The notes beneath the pieces were generated by a model. That model was not told where the DNA came from. It ran no database searches and was given only the letters and a program-made list of their open reading frames with translations. Shown in pieces: positions 38,301 through 48,957 of a stretch of 64,000 nt of DNA; position 1 is the stretch's first letter; each line of letters starts with the position of its first letter. The stretch is from Liolophura sinensis (lineage: Eukaryota > Mollusca > Polyplacophora > Chitonida > Chitonidae), in NCBI RefSeq assembly GCF_032854445.1, contig NC_088295.1, positions 80,258,028 to 80,322,027 of the forward strand. Reading direction: 5' to 3'. The position numbers and the translations under genes are program-made.

Positions 38301-38439
38301 AATGTAATGACATCCAAAATTATAAACTGGACACACTTATTGCAAGAGTACATAAAGACATTCAATAAAGACGTGCTGGATGTTTGTCCTCGAGTTATAT
38401 CTCGTAGCAGTATGTCAAAATGCTGAATGTCATTGATTT
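35377..38439. other. No gene seen
   Basis: Contains the dispersed repeat at 36,865 and a SINE B-box crumb near 37,300 (GTGTTCGAATCCAGCTCAG). Confidence 0.5.
36865..37020. repeat. Dispersed repeat, copy related to 39,885-40,040
   Basis: Shared stretches include TTTC.AAAA.AA.G.TCAACAT.AAC and TTTTCA.TGAT.CC.GG.CAGAC. The second copy lies just beyond the 3' end of the Penelope-like element and may be part of its trailer. Confidence 0.45.
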
Positions 38440-39300
38440 GAGTGCGACAGATGACTGCACCTGTTACACTGTGGGGTAAGCCAAAGTAGAGGCCAGGTGT
38501 GACAGAAGACTGTACCTGTTACACTGAGTGGGGTAAGCCAGTGTAGGGCCAGGCGTGACAGATGACTGTACCTGTTGCATTGAGTGGGGTAAGCCAATGT
38601 AGGGCCAGGCGTGACAGATGACTGTACCTGTTACATTGAGTGGGGTAAGCCAATGTAGGGCCAGGCGTGACAGATGACTGTACCTGTTGCACTGAGTGGG
38701 GTAAGCCAATGTAGGGCCATTTGTGACAGTTGACTGTACCTGTTATACTGAGTGGGGTAAGCCAATGTAGAGCCAAGTGTGACAGATGACTGTACCTGTT
38801 ACACTGACTGGGGTAAGCCAATGTAGAGCTATGTGTGACAGATGACTGTACCCGTTACACTGACTGGGGTAAACCAATTTAGGGCCAAGTGTGACAAATG
38901 ACTGTACCCGTTACACTGACTGGGATAAACCAATGTAGAGCCAAGCTTGACCGATGACTGTACCTGTTACACTGAGTGGGGTAAGCCAATGGAGGGCTAG
39001 GTGTGACAGATGACTGTACCCGTTACACTGACTGGGATAAACCAATGTAGAGCTATGTGTGACAGTTGACTGTACCTGTTACATTGAGTAGGGTAAGCCA
39101 ATGTAGGGCCAGGTGTGACAAATGACTGTACCTGTTACACTGAAAGGGTTAGCCAATGCAGAGCCAAGTGTGACAGATGACTGTGCCTGTTACACTGACT
39201 GGGGCAAGCCAATGTAGGGTCAGGTGTGACAGATGACTGTACCTGTTACACCCAGAGGATAAGCTAATGTAAGGCCAGGTGTGACAGATGACTGTAACTC
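38440..39300. repeat. 56-bp minisatellite, about 15 copies
   Basis: The unit starts TGACAGATGACTGTACCTGT and continues TACACTGAGTGGGGTAAGCC, AATGTAGGGCCAGGTG. Unit starts at 38,501, 38,557, 38,613 and 38,669 are exactly 56 bp apart. Copies diverge toward the right end. Confidence 0.92.
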
Positions 39301-39884
39301 TTCAGCAGTAACTATCCACATGTATAATGATGTCTACGATTACTGTGTAACCAAGCCATTGTCAGGTATAGTTAGTCTGAATCCTCAAAGGATGAAAGTA
39401 GATTGAATGGAAACCTAACATGTCTCAAGGAAAAAATATTTAAATGTTAATTTCTATCAATGACAAATATTGAGATTAGGCACATTTTATTCAGGTGAAA
39501 TTACACTTTAGTCTTTTCACCACATTGAAAGTTCCTTCAGGCAAAACGAATTTTCCATCACGATGGATAATGGGGTTGAAATTTGAGTTAATTACAAAAC
39601 AGCGATTGTTACCAGTCATTATTATTACTAGGCGTTTGTATCATTATGATAACAGTCTTGTTTCCTATTTCAGATGGCGAAGTCACCTACTCAGTTTTCA
39701 GTCAGCTGAACTTGATCATTTAAGACACAAAGTTAGTCCGAGGGGAGATGATTTGTGGACATCGATGTGGATTAGCAGACGATCAGTCACGTGGCCATTT
39801 TTGGTAAACTGACGCAGAGTGAGTTCATTTTTATATAAACGTCATGTCCGACATTCGTATACCATTCGTAGTCCGTAAACGGCA

Positions 39885-40040
39885 TTCCAAGTCGATAATA
39901 GCAAGATCCATTTCCAAAACAACGTTCAACATTAACTCCCAAAGACAAAGGTATATAAGAAATTATACAAATAAGAAATAAAGCCGGTAACACACAAAAG
40001 AGAAGAGGTCAACAGTTTTCAATGATGCCGGGCAGACAGC
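39885..40040. repeat. Dispersed repeat, copy related to 36,865-37,020
   Basis: It shares AGATCCATTTCCAAAACAAC-like and TTTTCAATGATGCCGGGCAG-like stretches with the 36.9 kb copy. It is 370 bp from the RT stop. Confidence 0.45.
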
Positions 40041-40407
40041 GGATATTCCAGGCATGAATTCCATATCAAAGTTCAAATTCGTAGTCCATGAATGAGTTCC
40101 ATGTCAAATAACAGCTAAACAAGTATCTCATTCGCTTTTCAACTGCAACTGTTCATAAAGGCATCATGCTGATGTAATGAGCATGGCTACCTTTACGGGC
40201 CCTAGCCTCAGGTTAAGCGGTATTAGATACTGTTCGAAAATGACGAGCGTTGCAGACTTTAACCGAACAGATTATGATTCTGCGTCTGTATAAAAGCTGT
40301 CTACAAGATAGATGGTAACACTCGACAACCAGCGCCATGGATGTTGTTAAATACTATGTGCGCAATAGATCTGTACATAAGGATAACAGCCCCGTCTATG
40401 TGGTTGA

Positions 40408-42657
40408 TCACAATGCAGATCGCCAGAGACTCTCAACGCTCTGACCATACCTGCCAACGAGTGTGTTATACTCATTGTAAAATTCGAGAAGCTTAGAATG
40501 AAGGCGTTTGATGGATTATCCTTGACAAACTAGTTTTTAAACTAACAGCTTGTGACGCAGAATAAAGTCATCACAATTTACGCAAGATCTGACAAATGCT
40601 ACAAGGCGAGATATGTATACGCCATATGCAGAACCCTTTGGTATCTTGCTATCCAAATAAGGATAATTTACAATATCAAAATCGAAGTTATCCCTTTTGT
40701 CATAAAGGCGGCGTGAAAGGAGACCTTGTTCGTCTTTGTATAGATATAGATCCAAATAAGATGTACCATCAGGGGTGTCTGCTGTCTCCTTTAAATCCAA
40801 TGAAGGTGGATAGATTTCCTTCACCGCTTCAGCAATATGGGGGTTATTTAACGCCAGTAGATCATCAATATACCGCTTGGTAAATGAAAAGGATCGAGCT
40901 TTAAAGATATTACTTTTAAGTAATTTCTACATATAGTCGTATTCATATGAAACCAAGATTGGTAACCTTTGTACATGTAAATAGTAGAACTAAAGAAAGC
41001 CTTATTGCTTCTGACGTTAATGTAACGGTGACCTGTTTTAGTAAATACCCAGACAATTAACGACGATATTCTTTCAATAAGATGAGGAACTGTAGTATAG
41101 AGAGTAGAGAAATCCCATGTGGATACGTCTTTGTACGGTATATGCAAGAATCCACATGCAGTTGACACCTGAATTTTTTCTTATGGCACAATACTTATTC
41201 CACAATGACTTTACTTCTTGTAACGCTCTTGTAAGTAGGGTTGACAAGAGTTTGGTGGTAAAACCTCTTGAACCCGCAATGAATCGAGCCTTGTATGGGG
41301 ATTTATGCATTTTAGGAATCCAGTAAAGTTATGGTATTTCTGTATGACGGGTAGGTATATTTAAGCGCCTTTCTTTAAGAAAGGTTTTGTGTTTATTAAA
41401 TAGTTCCACCAGAGTACTTGTAGTAGCAGAATACGTACATGTTGTTGTAGATGTACACAGCTCTTGACACAAGAATTTGATAATAATAATTCTTGCAAAT
41501 AAAGAGGACATTATTAGGAGCCTTGTCTGCTACAGTAATGACAAATTTAGTAAGAAGGTCAGCGAATGTTTCTTTCACAGTGGGATCCTTCAGAACCTGT
41601 TTAACTTTAGGTAGAGCATCAATGTCTATACGGTGTATAGCTAAACTAACCTTCTTTTTGACCATCTCAAGCCAACCGCTAAGTACCGAAGAATCCACTT
41701 TCTCCCGTTTTGACCATTTTTTAACATATTCCTCAAGCGCCGAGATGATATTTTTTATGTTAGATCTAATGTTGACATTTCTCTTTTCTCTATACTTAGG
41801 ACCTCTCACAAAGAAATTCCTTACATCATGATTCTTAATAATATTAAGGTCACCAGTCAAGACATGTTTACATTTGTCGTAGGTAAAAACTGAGGATTCA
41901 CAATCACCGTTATAGCCGCCAGAAGTATACGTCGCCAAATCCAGCTCCTTGATGGCCTGGGAATAATTGAAAATTTTGGAAGCGATAGGCTTTATATACT
42001 CATAGGATATGGAAGGGGGTTCTTGGATATTAAAATAACTAGGCACAGCACTACAAACATCAGGTTCGTTAAAGATGCGTGGAAGGTTACTTAAATCAAG
42101 GTCTCTGTCTGAATACTTTATCTTCAGAAAGAGTCGATCGTGTTGAGTTTCAATTGTAGTTACAGGGCGATACAATCGAAAATTCGATATGTCTTGACAC
42201 AGACGTACAAGGTGAGGTGGAACATTAACATTATGTATGTTATTGGATACGTCTTGAACTATCTGTTTTAGCAAATTCAGTTGCAGTGCATACTATTGGA
42301 GTCATACGACAATCCTACTAAATAGCTAACTGTAACGTGTTTGTGAATCATGTTTCTACTGAACTTCCTCCTACCATGACTGCGAGGTCTACGTTTATGT
42401 TATTTGAATAAATTTGTTATGATGGAGTTATGTGGTTGGCTGGATGTTACATTGCCTACTCCCATAACGTTATTATTCAACCCATACGATAAGACTGAAC
42501 AAATCTCTATCATCCAGAAAAGCTCACGGTCAAGAATTTTACGTTCAAATTCGACATCTGCTTCATTTGCTGATGGATAAACCGATTCTATTATTTGAAT
42601 GCTGAAATGGTCACAGTCATGGTCGGAGGCAGAGAAATGCTTGCCTGTTAGCAATTG
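40408..42657 (-). mobile_element. Broken Penelope-like retroelement with GIY-YIG piece upstream of the reverse transcriptase (Naiad-like)
   Basis: In transcription order the element has three parts. First is the C-terminal half of a GIY-YIG-type endonuclease at 42,654-42,400 (HFSASDHDCDHFSIQIIE, ERKILDRELFWM, SYGLN). Then comes the RT N-terminal region at 42,274-41,470 (PIASKIFNYSQAI, ITVADKAPNNVLFICKNYY). Last is the RT body, broken by frameshifts near 41,470 and 41,150 and a stop near 41,330 (KMHKSPYKARFIAGS; motif A STWDFSTLYTTVPH; motif C YIDD at 40,872-40,861; LYDKRD; SAYGVYISRL), ending at a TGA at 40,410-40,408. The palm segment that should carry motif B, between motifs A and C, is missing. 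The N-terminal endonuclease order matches the permuted Penelope-like 'Naiad' group described for invertebrates. The linker CxC motif appears as GDC, with the first Cys lost. The 5' end is truncated at about 42,657. The copy is non-functional. Confidence 0.65.
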
Positions 42658-42974
42658 TTTCTATAGAAAAGTAATCAAAACATTTCATTAACACTTGGAG
42701 AGTGTTATAAATATGTGCAAGCGTATAAATATATAGACACGTTGGTGTGTATATATTTATATGGCTGCGTTTATGAAGTGAAACAGCCAGATGGTCACCT
42801 GGTGCATAATTCTCGTGTTTCTTCCTTTAGCGGAAGTATCTTGACTGGCCTGAACTTGAGAATTGGCGACCAGGATTTGTCGAATGCAGGAAAACTAACC
42901 AAGTTATTGAAATCTGAGCTGACCATCCTACTCAGATTGAAAAGATTTAGAGGGGTAAAAATATACTTTACCGA

Positions 42975-43061
42975 CTTGAACTCACAGTGACTGCATTTGT
43001 GAGACGCATTTTGTGCGATTGCGCCGCGCTGGCACACTAACCACTTTGGCCACGGAACCGG
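42975..43061 (-). mobile_element. V-SINE, tRNA-like head only
   Basis: It shows GACTTGAACTCACAGTGACTGC, broken here as GACTTGAACTCACAGTGAC, then GCGCCGCGCTGGCACACTAA and GGCCACGGAACC. The rest is missing. A minisatellite starts directly after it. Confidence 0.75.
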
Positions 43062-43062
43062 T

Positions 43063-43615
43063 ATGTTTTACAATACCTCTGTCTTGGCATACCGGTGTGT
43101 TTTGTCATACCTCTGGCTTGGCAAACCGGTATGTTTTACCATACCGCAGGCTTGGCATACCGGTATGTTTTGTCAAACCTTTGGCTTGGCTTACCGGTGT
43201 GTTTTACATACCACTGGCTTGGCATACCGGTATGTTTTGTCATACTTTTGGTTTGGCAAACCGGTATGTTTTACCATACCGCTGGCTTGGCATACCGGTA
43301 TGTTTTGTCAAACCTTTGGCTTGGCTTACCGGTGTGTTTTACATACCACTGGCTTGACATACTGGTATGTTTTGTCATACCTTTGGTTTGGCAAACCGGT
43401 ATGTTTTACCATACCTCTGGCTTGGTATACCGGTATGTTTTGACATACCTCTGGCTTGGCATACCGGTATGTTTTGTCATGCCTCTGGCTTGGCTTACCG
43501 GTATGTTTTATCATACCTCTGGTTTGGCATACCCGTATGTTTTGTCAAACCTCTGGCTTGGTATACAGCATATTTTATCATGCCTCTGGTTTGGCATACC
43601 GGTATGTTTTACAAC
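43063..43615. repeat. 34-bp minisatellite with a perfect palindromic core and higher-order period
   Basis: About 16 monomers run through CATACCGGTATG then TTTTGTCATACCTCTGGCTT and GG. The core CATACCGGTATG is a 12-bp perfect palindrome. Four-monomer blocks of about 135 bp repeat with shared variants (the block starting near 43,122 recurs near 43,257). Because 34 is not a multiple of 3, all three plus frames stay open. These ORFs are repeat artefacts. Confidence 0.9.
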
Positions 43616-43685
43616 TTAGTTTTGTTTTTATCTGTGTAATAGTTTGTGCTAGAAAGATTCAAGTCTGTTGATAGAGGGCCAGAAG

Positions 43686-44824
43686 ATGGATGACATAGTG
43701 AGGAAACATCATGCCATTATGCGACAAGAGATTGCCCTACGGAATGTGAATCTGTATGTTAGTAAACTTAGGATATGATTTATGACTTTTTGCTTGTCTT
43801 TCTGTATTGAGCCGTATCAATGTGATTCGTTTACCGCTCCCTGTAGTTTTTAGTTTAATATGAGATTTTTGAAGATGTATTCATGTTTTATTTGAAATAT
43901 TACTTATCATGCTATTACAACAAAAGCTGCTCCGACTACATATAACTTTGCTTTGTTTCTTGTTGCAGAAAATTAGCCGCCCGGGTAAAAAACTCGAAGG
44001 TTTGCCGAATGCAATGATCGGCAAACTCCGTTTGTTCTTTACACTGATGACAGAGAGGTAAGTTTACAATAATAAATCCCTTCTTCAGACAGGTCGTCGG
44101 TTCGAATCTCTCTTCTAGAATGGCCTTGTCCTCGCCACGATGGGGTTATTTAAGAATGGGTTAGGCCTAAATGCTGTTTTCTTCTGTTTCGTAGGTTTAT
44201 AAAATGATAGTTTAACAAAGAAAAAACAAATTTAATGCGATTCGTTTTGAAATATGCCTACTTTTTCTTTTCACTATGACACAGGTTCTCAAGGTGTTGT
44301 CTATTCCTTTTACTTTGATTTCTTCCTTATGTTCACAGGCATGACACAGTAAACAGTTCACCTATGGTTAGTTTACATTAAATTATGTTTGTGATTTACC
44401 GTTTTGCTCAAGCTATAGATTTATCGTTTGGAGGTGTGGGTACAGCAGATATATTTATCATACAATACGTTGTAAGGATACTGCATGTTTAAATTCTGAC
44501 ATTAGAGAAAACATAGTTAAATAGAGTTCACATGTATTTTTAAACTGTCCCACCATTACAATTAAAGATATGTTTGTTATTTAGTCTTATATTTCGCAAC
44601 ATTGGTGTCAAGGTTATAACAACAGCAACAACAACATAGTCGATGACATAAATCTGAATCTAGATGTGATAGAACTGGACAGAAGCGACTTGGATACCAA
44701 AGCAGACAAAGTAAAAAAAAAACTGTTCGAAACTTCTTGTCAGCGCGCTATCAGTTACAAAAAGGTCGAACTGTACATAATAACGAATCGCACGGATTTA
44801 GGCTACATTTTAGTACCGCAGTGA
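43686..44824 (+). CDS. Candidate small multi-exon gene, function unknown (weak CARD-like start)
   Basis: Four exons can be joined in one open frame with GT-AG introns. They are 43,686-43,757 (ATG start, donor GTTAGT), 43,969-44,057 (acceptor CTTGTTGCAG, donor GTAAGT), 44,339-44,366 (28-nt exon, acceptor TGTTCACAG, donor GTTAGT) and 44,585-44,824 (80 codons, TGA). An in-frame TAG about 33 bp upstream supports the ATG. Exon 1 gives MDDIVRKHHAIMRQEIALRN; exon 2 gives GLPNAMIGKLRLFFTLMTER; exon 4 is rich in Asp, Asn and Lys. With the alternative donor GTATGT after 43,753, exon 2 would instead read LAARVKNSKV, which looks like CARD helix 2 but then meets a stop. So this may be a broken CARD gene or an unrelated short protein. 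At 44,820 the sequence GTGAGT could be another donor. I do not recognise the family. Confidence 0.33.
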
Positions 44825-45386
44825 GTGTCATTTTAGATTGGTAATGTTTTTTATTTTGTTTTCTTTGCTATCATCATCAAATGTAAAATCAAATTTAAAA
44901 ATACATAACAAGCTCTCTTTCTGTCTGTGTAACCATTTTTGAAGCTGTTTATCGTTAAGAGGTTACTCATGTGTTTATAGGTTGCTCATGTTTTGACTTG
45001 TCTACTACCTATGATCCGAGAAGTAACGTTGGGCGGAACTACACAGATGTGCTGAGTTTTGATGTATTGCCCATGTCATACAAAACTATTAACAGGAAAG
45101 AGCACAAGGCCTAAACAAGTAGAGTAATATCACGGCTTATTCACGCTTAGGAAAAAAATGAAATGATGTTTGCAATTTATTAATCGTTGGTTTAGAATTA
45201 CCCAAAATGCTGTGCTGTCATCACGTACAGAAATTACCGTCATTACCGGTATAGACTGGACTCCGTCTATTTCTCTGTTTTCCAATGCTTAAAATCATGT
45301 AAAAATAATAATGCAGTGATGTTACTTGCAATTTTGGGGACATTACAGTTCTAGAATTGCTCAAAATGCTGTGCTATGATAATGGT

Positions 45387-45982
45387 TCACCGCCCCATTC
45401 CTAGTTTACAGAGGCATACAACATGAAACGCGATGCATATGGGCTTACAGCATGGAGAACAAAACCAGAGGCTTCTGTATTTGTCGAATAAATGACATAA
45501 TCTAATTGTTTTTAAATGATAGTGTTTTAACAATACCAGAACCGTGTCTCTTCCCCTTCCAATTTCTCTCCCTTTGTTTTTCTCGGCATCCTGCTTGACG
45601 TAGAGCACCGTGCCAGGACTGACACGCCACACGAACCAAATTTTTCCCGTCCCGATTGCTTTGACAATACAGAGACGAGCACACCAAAAACAGAAAGTAG
45701 AGCCCCCGGCGATGATCAAGCCGAGAATTAAACCCATTAACTCAGTTTCGTCTTTGAAGGCAGATTTGACTGCAGGAAAAATAAAAAATCACTAAAAATT
45801 CTTCGGTCTTGGACATAATGGCCGCTTACCTTAGCAGCCTTTGTGTGGAAGTCCCACAGACAATCTGATCGTACACGCACCTGAGTGCACATGCTCAGTC
45901 CTCAGTTAGAACCACTCAAGCTCGCATACACCAAAATGCGATCCAATACAGAAATATTTGATAAAATATCTATGGACTTACC
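45387..45982 (-). CDS. Possible exon pair encoding a single-pass membrane protein fragment
   Basis: A minus-strand ORF starts after acceptor TTTTCCTGCAG at 45,770 and reads KSAFKDETELMGLILGLI followed by a hydrophobic run (IAGGSTFCFWCARLC), a plausible membrane helix. It continues for about 110 codons to 45,387. To its right an open stretch (ICGTNTDSFENKPNSN) ends at 45,983-45,982 with a good donor GTAAGT, and the two join in phase (g|tc, Val). A stop lies shortly upstream of the first piece with no clear acceptor or ATG, and the distal C-terminal residues look random. It could be a chance ORF. No family is recognised. Confidence 0.2.
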
Positions 45983-46124
45983 ATTACTGTTAGGTTTATT
46001 CTCAAAAGAATCCGTGTTCGTTCCACAGATAGAAGCAGATCACGTGAGTTGCTTAGGATAAACATCTTCATAGAAATGGAGGAACTCATTCATAAAATGC
46101 GTTTCCTTAAACGACTGAGCTATT

Positions 46125-46382
46125 TATGTATTTGATTGATGTTTACCTCAGAACGCAGGAAATGTCATCTGTATGACATCTGCCATATTTACGGGTACAG
46201 AAAACTGGACTGCCCTGAGTGAATAACCGCCCGCATTGCTGGGTACGTGACAAACGTTCTGAGCTAAAGCCGCAGTCGAAGTAAGAAGTAAGACTGAGCT
46301 GGATTCGAACACGCGACCTCACTGATTAAGAGCCTAATAGAGCTGCAGCGATTTGGTACTTCAACCACCTGAGCTGGAGGAG
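46125..46382 (-). mobile_element. tRNA-derived SINE, different family
   Basis: Reading the minus strand, the tRNA-like head starts near CCAGCTCAGGTGGTTGAAGT. A B-box-like GTTCGAATCCAGCTCAG follows, then an unrelated body, and it ends in a V-SINE-like tail (plus strand TATTTGATTGATGTTTACC). An 18-bp match to the B-box region (GTTCGAATCCAGCTCAG) recurs at about 37,300. Confidence 0.65.
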
Positions 46383-46576
46383 GGGTGGGGGAGGAGGGCT
46401 CACTGAATGGTTGAACAGTTTCTCCATTATAAAATGACATTTGATGGAAGTGATAGAAATGTTTTTAAACTACACCAAGTGCACAGAAAAATGAACAGTT
46501 ACACCCTGTCATGGAACAAATGACACCATCGTCGAAAGATCGATCATGAAGTGTATGGACCCTATATACCCTCAGC

Positions 46577-46622
46577 CGGGAGTGGGGTGGGGGGGGGGGG
46601 GGGCGAGGTTGAGGGTGAGGGC
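46577..46622 (+). repeat. G-rich tract with G-quadruplex potential
   Basis: GGGAGTGGGGTGGGGG is followed by a poly-G run, then GAGGTTGAGGGTGAGGG. Four or more G3+ runs lie within 46 bp. Confidence 0.75.
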
Positions 46623-46624
46623 GA

Positions 46625-47207
46625 TTTACTTCAGATAAGGTATGGGATATACATATCCTTCCTGAAATTTGGACCTCCATCCAATTCAATCCTTCGGAAA
46701 CGTTTGATTTACAGCTAACGAGGGCAACGCTCTGAGTACCACCAATAACGCCACGACCATTCGCTGCCATTTCCTATTTTCAGAGTTCAAGCGGATGTCA
46801 GATCTTCTTCACAAGAAGAAAAATAACGCCGAGGTCACAATTTATTACAGAAAGCAATATCATGTGGATCCATGAAACCCTACGTTCATGAAGCGGATAG
46901 TGAGAGTTCAATATCTCAGTACAACATGGGTTGGAATCCGCCATATATATAGGCCAGACTGTAAATCATTTCACCACACCGTCGTAGGGACCTACACGAA
47001 CATAAAAAAAGACTTTAAAAGAGGGTTTCAGCACAAAAACATACAGTTGACGAATGGACTCACTGGCTTAGTGATATAAAGTCCTCTAAGGTCCGTCGAT
47101 CACTTCTTGACTTCCACCAGCATGGCATGCAAGTCTATATATAACACGTGGGCAAGTTCATTAGCATAGCTTAGTGCAAAGGTTAGTATTTTTCTCCGAT
47201 CATTCCA
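46625..47207. other. No gene seen
   Basis: Short ORF at 46,888-47,079 only. Confidence 0.5.
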
Positions 47208-47268
47208 TTTTATGCCATCGTATAAGTGAAAAATTCTTTACAGTATGGCGTAAAATATGAATAAATAA
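47208..47268 (+). mobile_element. V-SINE, 3' tail fragment
   Basis: It shows CCATCGTATAAGTGAAAAAT, TATGGCGTAAAATATG and AATAAATAAAG. Confidence 0.7.
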
Positions 47269-47748
47269 AGGCGCTAAGAGGTCTCAGATTTGAATAGATT
47301 TGAAAGCAGTACATGGTTTTCTCGGAAAAGCTCACTGTTTCATCAACAGCTAACTAGTGAATGTAAAAGCATTGTATTTGTTGTCTCATTTACTCACATA
47401 CTGCCTGTATTTCGTGTTGGTGAACTTCAACTGTGCAAAACTTTATCGGTTCCTTCACTGGGATAAAAATAATTTTCATTACACGACGGATTCGCAGGTG
47501 TGATGTGATGTCGCGCAACTAGCATGCCAGGTTAGAATGTGGCATGTAGGTTTAGCAATTTGCAAACTCATTCCGGTCGATTAAGGATTCATGTGACACT
47601 GGCGACGGATACAGTCTACGTGATTTGTCTTCGTCTTGAAATGACACCCGTAACAGGCAACACCTGGAAACAACACGTGACGCGCGGAACCGAGTCTGGA
47701 GGAAAAACAATACAAAATAACCGAACCGAACTTTTGAACAGGGCCCAG

Positions 47749-48007
47749 ATTTATTTATTTATTTATTTGATTGGTGTTTTTACGCCGTACTCAAGAATAT
47801 TTCACTCATACGACGGCGGCCAGCATTATGGTGGCAGAGCCCGGGTAAAACACACGACCATCCGCAGGTTGCTGGTAGACCTTCCCACGTATGGCCGGAG
47901 AGGAAGCCAGCATGGGCTGGACATGAACTCACAGCGACCGCATTGGTGAGAGACTCCTGGGTCATTACGCTGCGCTAGCACCCTAACCAACTGAGCCACG
48001 GAGGCCC
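47749..48007 (-). mobile_element. V-SINE, full length
   Basis: The copy is nearly complete: tail ATTTATTTATTTATTTGATT, GTACTCAAGAATATTTCACT, GGCCAGCATTATGGTGGCAG, CCTTCCCACGTATGGCCGGA and head CTAACCAACTGAGCCACGGA. It is flanked by CAGGGCCCAG (47,739-47,748) and its inverse CTGGGCCCTG (48,012-48,021), not by a simple direct repeat. Confidence 0.9.
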
Positions 48008-48654
48008 CAAACTGGGCCCTGATGGTCTCTGCATAAAAGTGTCATTTTATAGGTTAGATAACATCATGTGTAATATCAAAGTTTCCTCAGTGTATACCGT
48101 GCATACTGAAGCTGTTTTTTTATATAGTGCGTTGCTCTCTCCACGTCATTAATGTCATAAAAACAATGAGCTCGACTGCTGGTTCGTATGCGGGATCAAT
48201 CCTGTCCTTTGACTTATCTCATCTCCAATTCATTGTACATTATTGAGAATAAACGATCGAAGACGATCTAGCGGCGGTTTCCGGAGTTTCACGTGCGCTT
48301 GCGGAAGACCAGTTGTTTTCCAACAATTTGGTGAGCGATTCTGTACATATCCAGCACCCTCAGGTTCCATCCACTCATAAAACTTGCACCCACTATATAT
48401 GGAAAATGAATGACTTAAGTTAAACAATAAATTAATAATCTGGGAATCAGGACAGTATAATACATGATATGATGAATGCATGTATGTATGCTCAGGGTTT
48501 TACGTCATACAACAATTTGATGAGGAGGAGTCATTCGGTGTGTGTATATATGCTGTCTTCTTGAGGTAAGGTGAGTCCACGCCGTCAAAGTGCTGCCCAC
48601 CCTGAAGCATCATGCTGAAGACACCAGACATGACACCCAACCAGTTAGATTATA

Positions 48655-48800
48655 CTGATACCGGGCCAACCAGTCCTGCTTCCTTGCTCTAACTTCTCGG
48701 AACTGAGCGCCAATCGAGGCAGCAACAGGTATCATTTTTTATGTTCTTTTGTATGACCTAACCCGGGTTTGATCTCGGGTCTCCCGACTTTATACATTAA
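48655..48800 (-). mobile_element. Dispersed repeat, probable SINE (copy 1)
   Basis: GGGCCAACCAGTCCTGCTTC and CTTGCTCTAACTTCTCGG..GAGCGCC match 63,765-63,932. The right part (GGGTTTGATCTCGGGTCTCC) resembles the complement of a tRNA B box. Confidence 0.5.
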
Positions 48801-48957
48801 TGCATTTGTGGTTTGTCAGAATACATAGAGCTGTATGTTTTTGGCAAAGGCTGACAAAACTGGGGTTAAAGCTATTGCTTTTCGTTTGTAACTGCTATAG
48901 CATGACGTGGCTTGCCTCTGGTTTATTCTATGTCTACCTTAATACCCTCTTCCTGCC

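Noticed and set aside
38464-38821. Minus-strand ORFs of 81 and 100 codons
   Set aside because: They are translations of the 56-bp minisatellite.
39787-39993. Minus-strand ORF resembling a signal peptide plus Cys-containing peptide
   Set aside because: It has no ATG (the first codon is GTG), a stop lies just upstream, and it falls in a dispersed repeat.
43013-43671. Overlapping ORFs up to 174 codons in all three plus frames
   Set aside because: They follow the 34-bp repeat, whose length is not a multiple of 3. The peptides are repeats of one another.
44980-45112. Open stretch reading CSCFDLSTTYDPRSNVG to a TAA, considered as a fifth exon of the 43.7 kb candidate gene
   Set aside because: Its phase does not match the possible donor at 44,820, and the open length (about 43 codons) is within chance.
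48600-48830. tRNA-like B boxes here and at 4,300, 12,818, 15,048, 25,180, 37,300, 44,100 and 46,300 considered as tRNA genes
   Set aside because: None forms a full cloverleaf with paired acceptor stem. They fit tRNA-derived SINE heads or crumbs.
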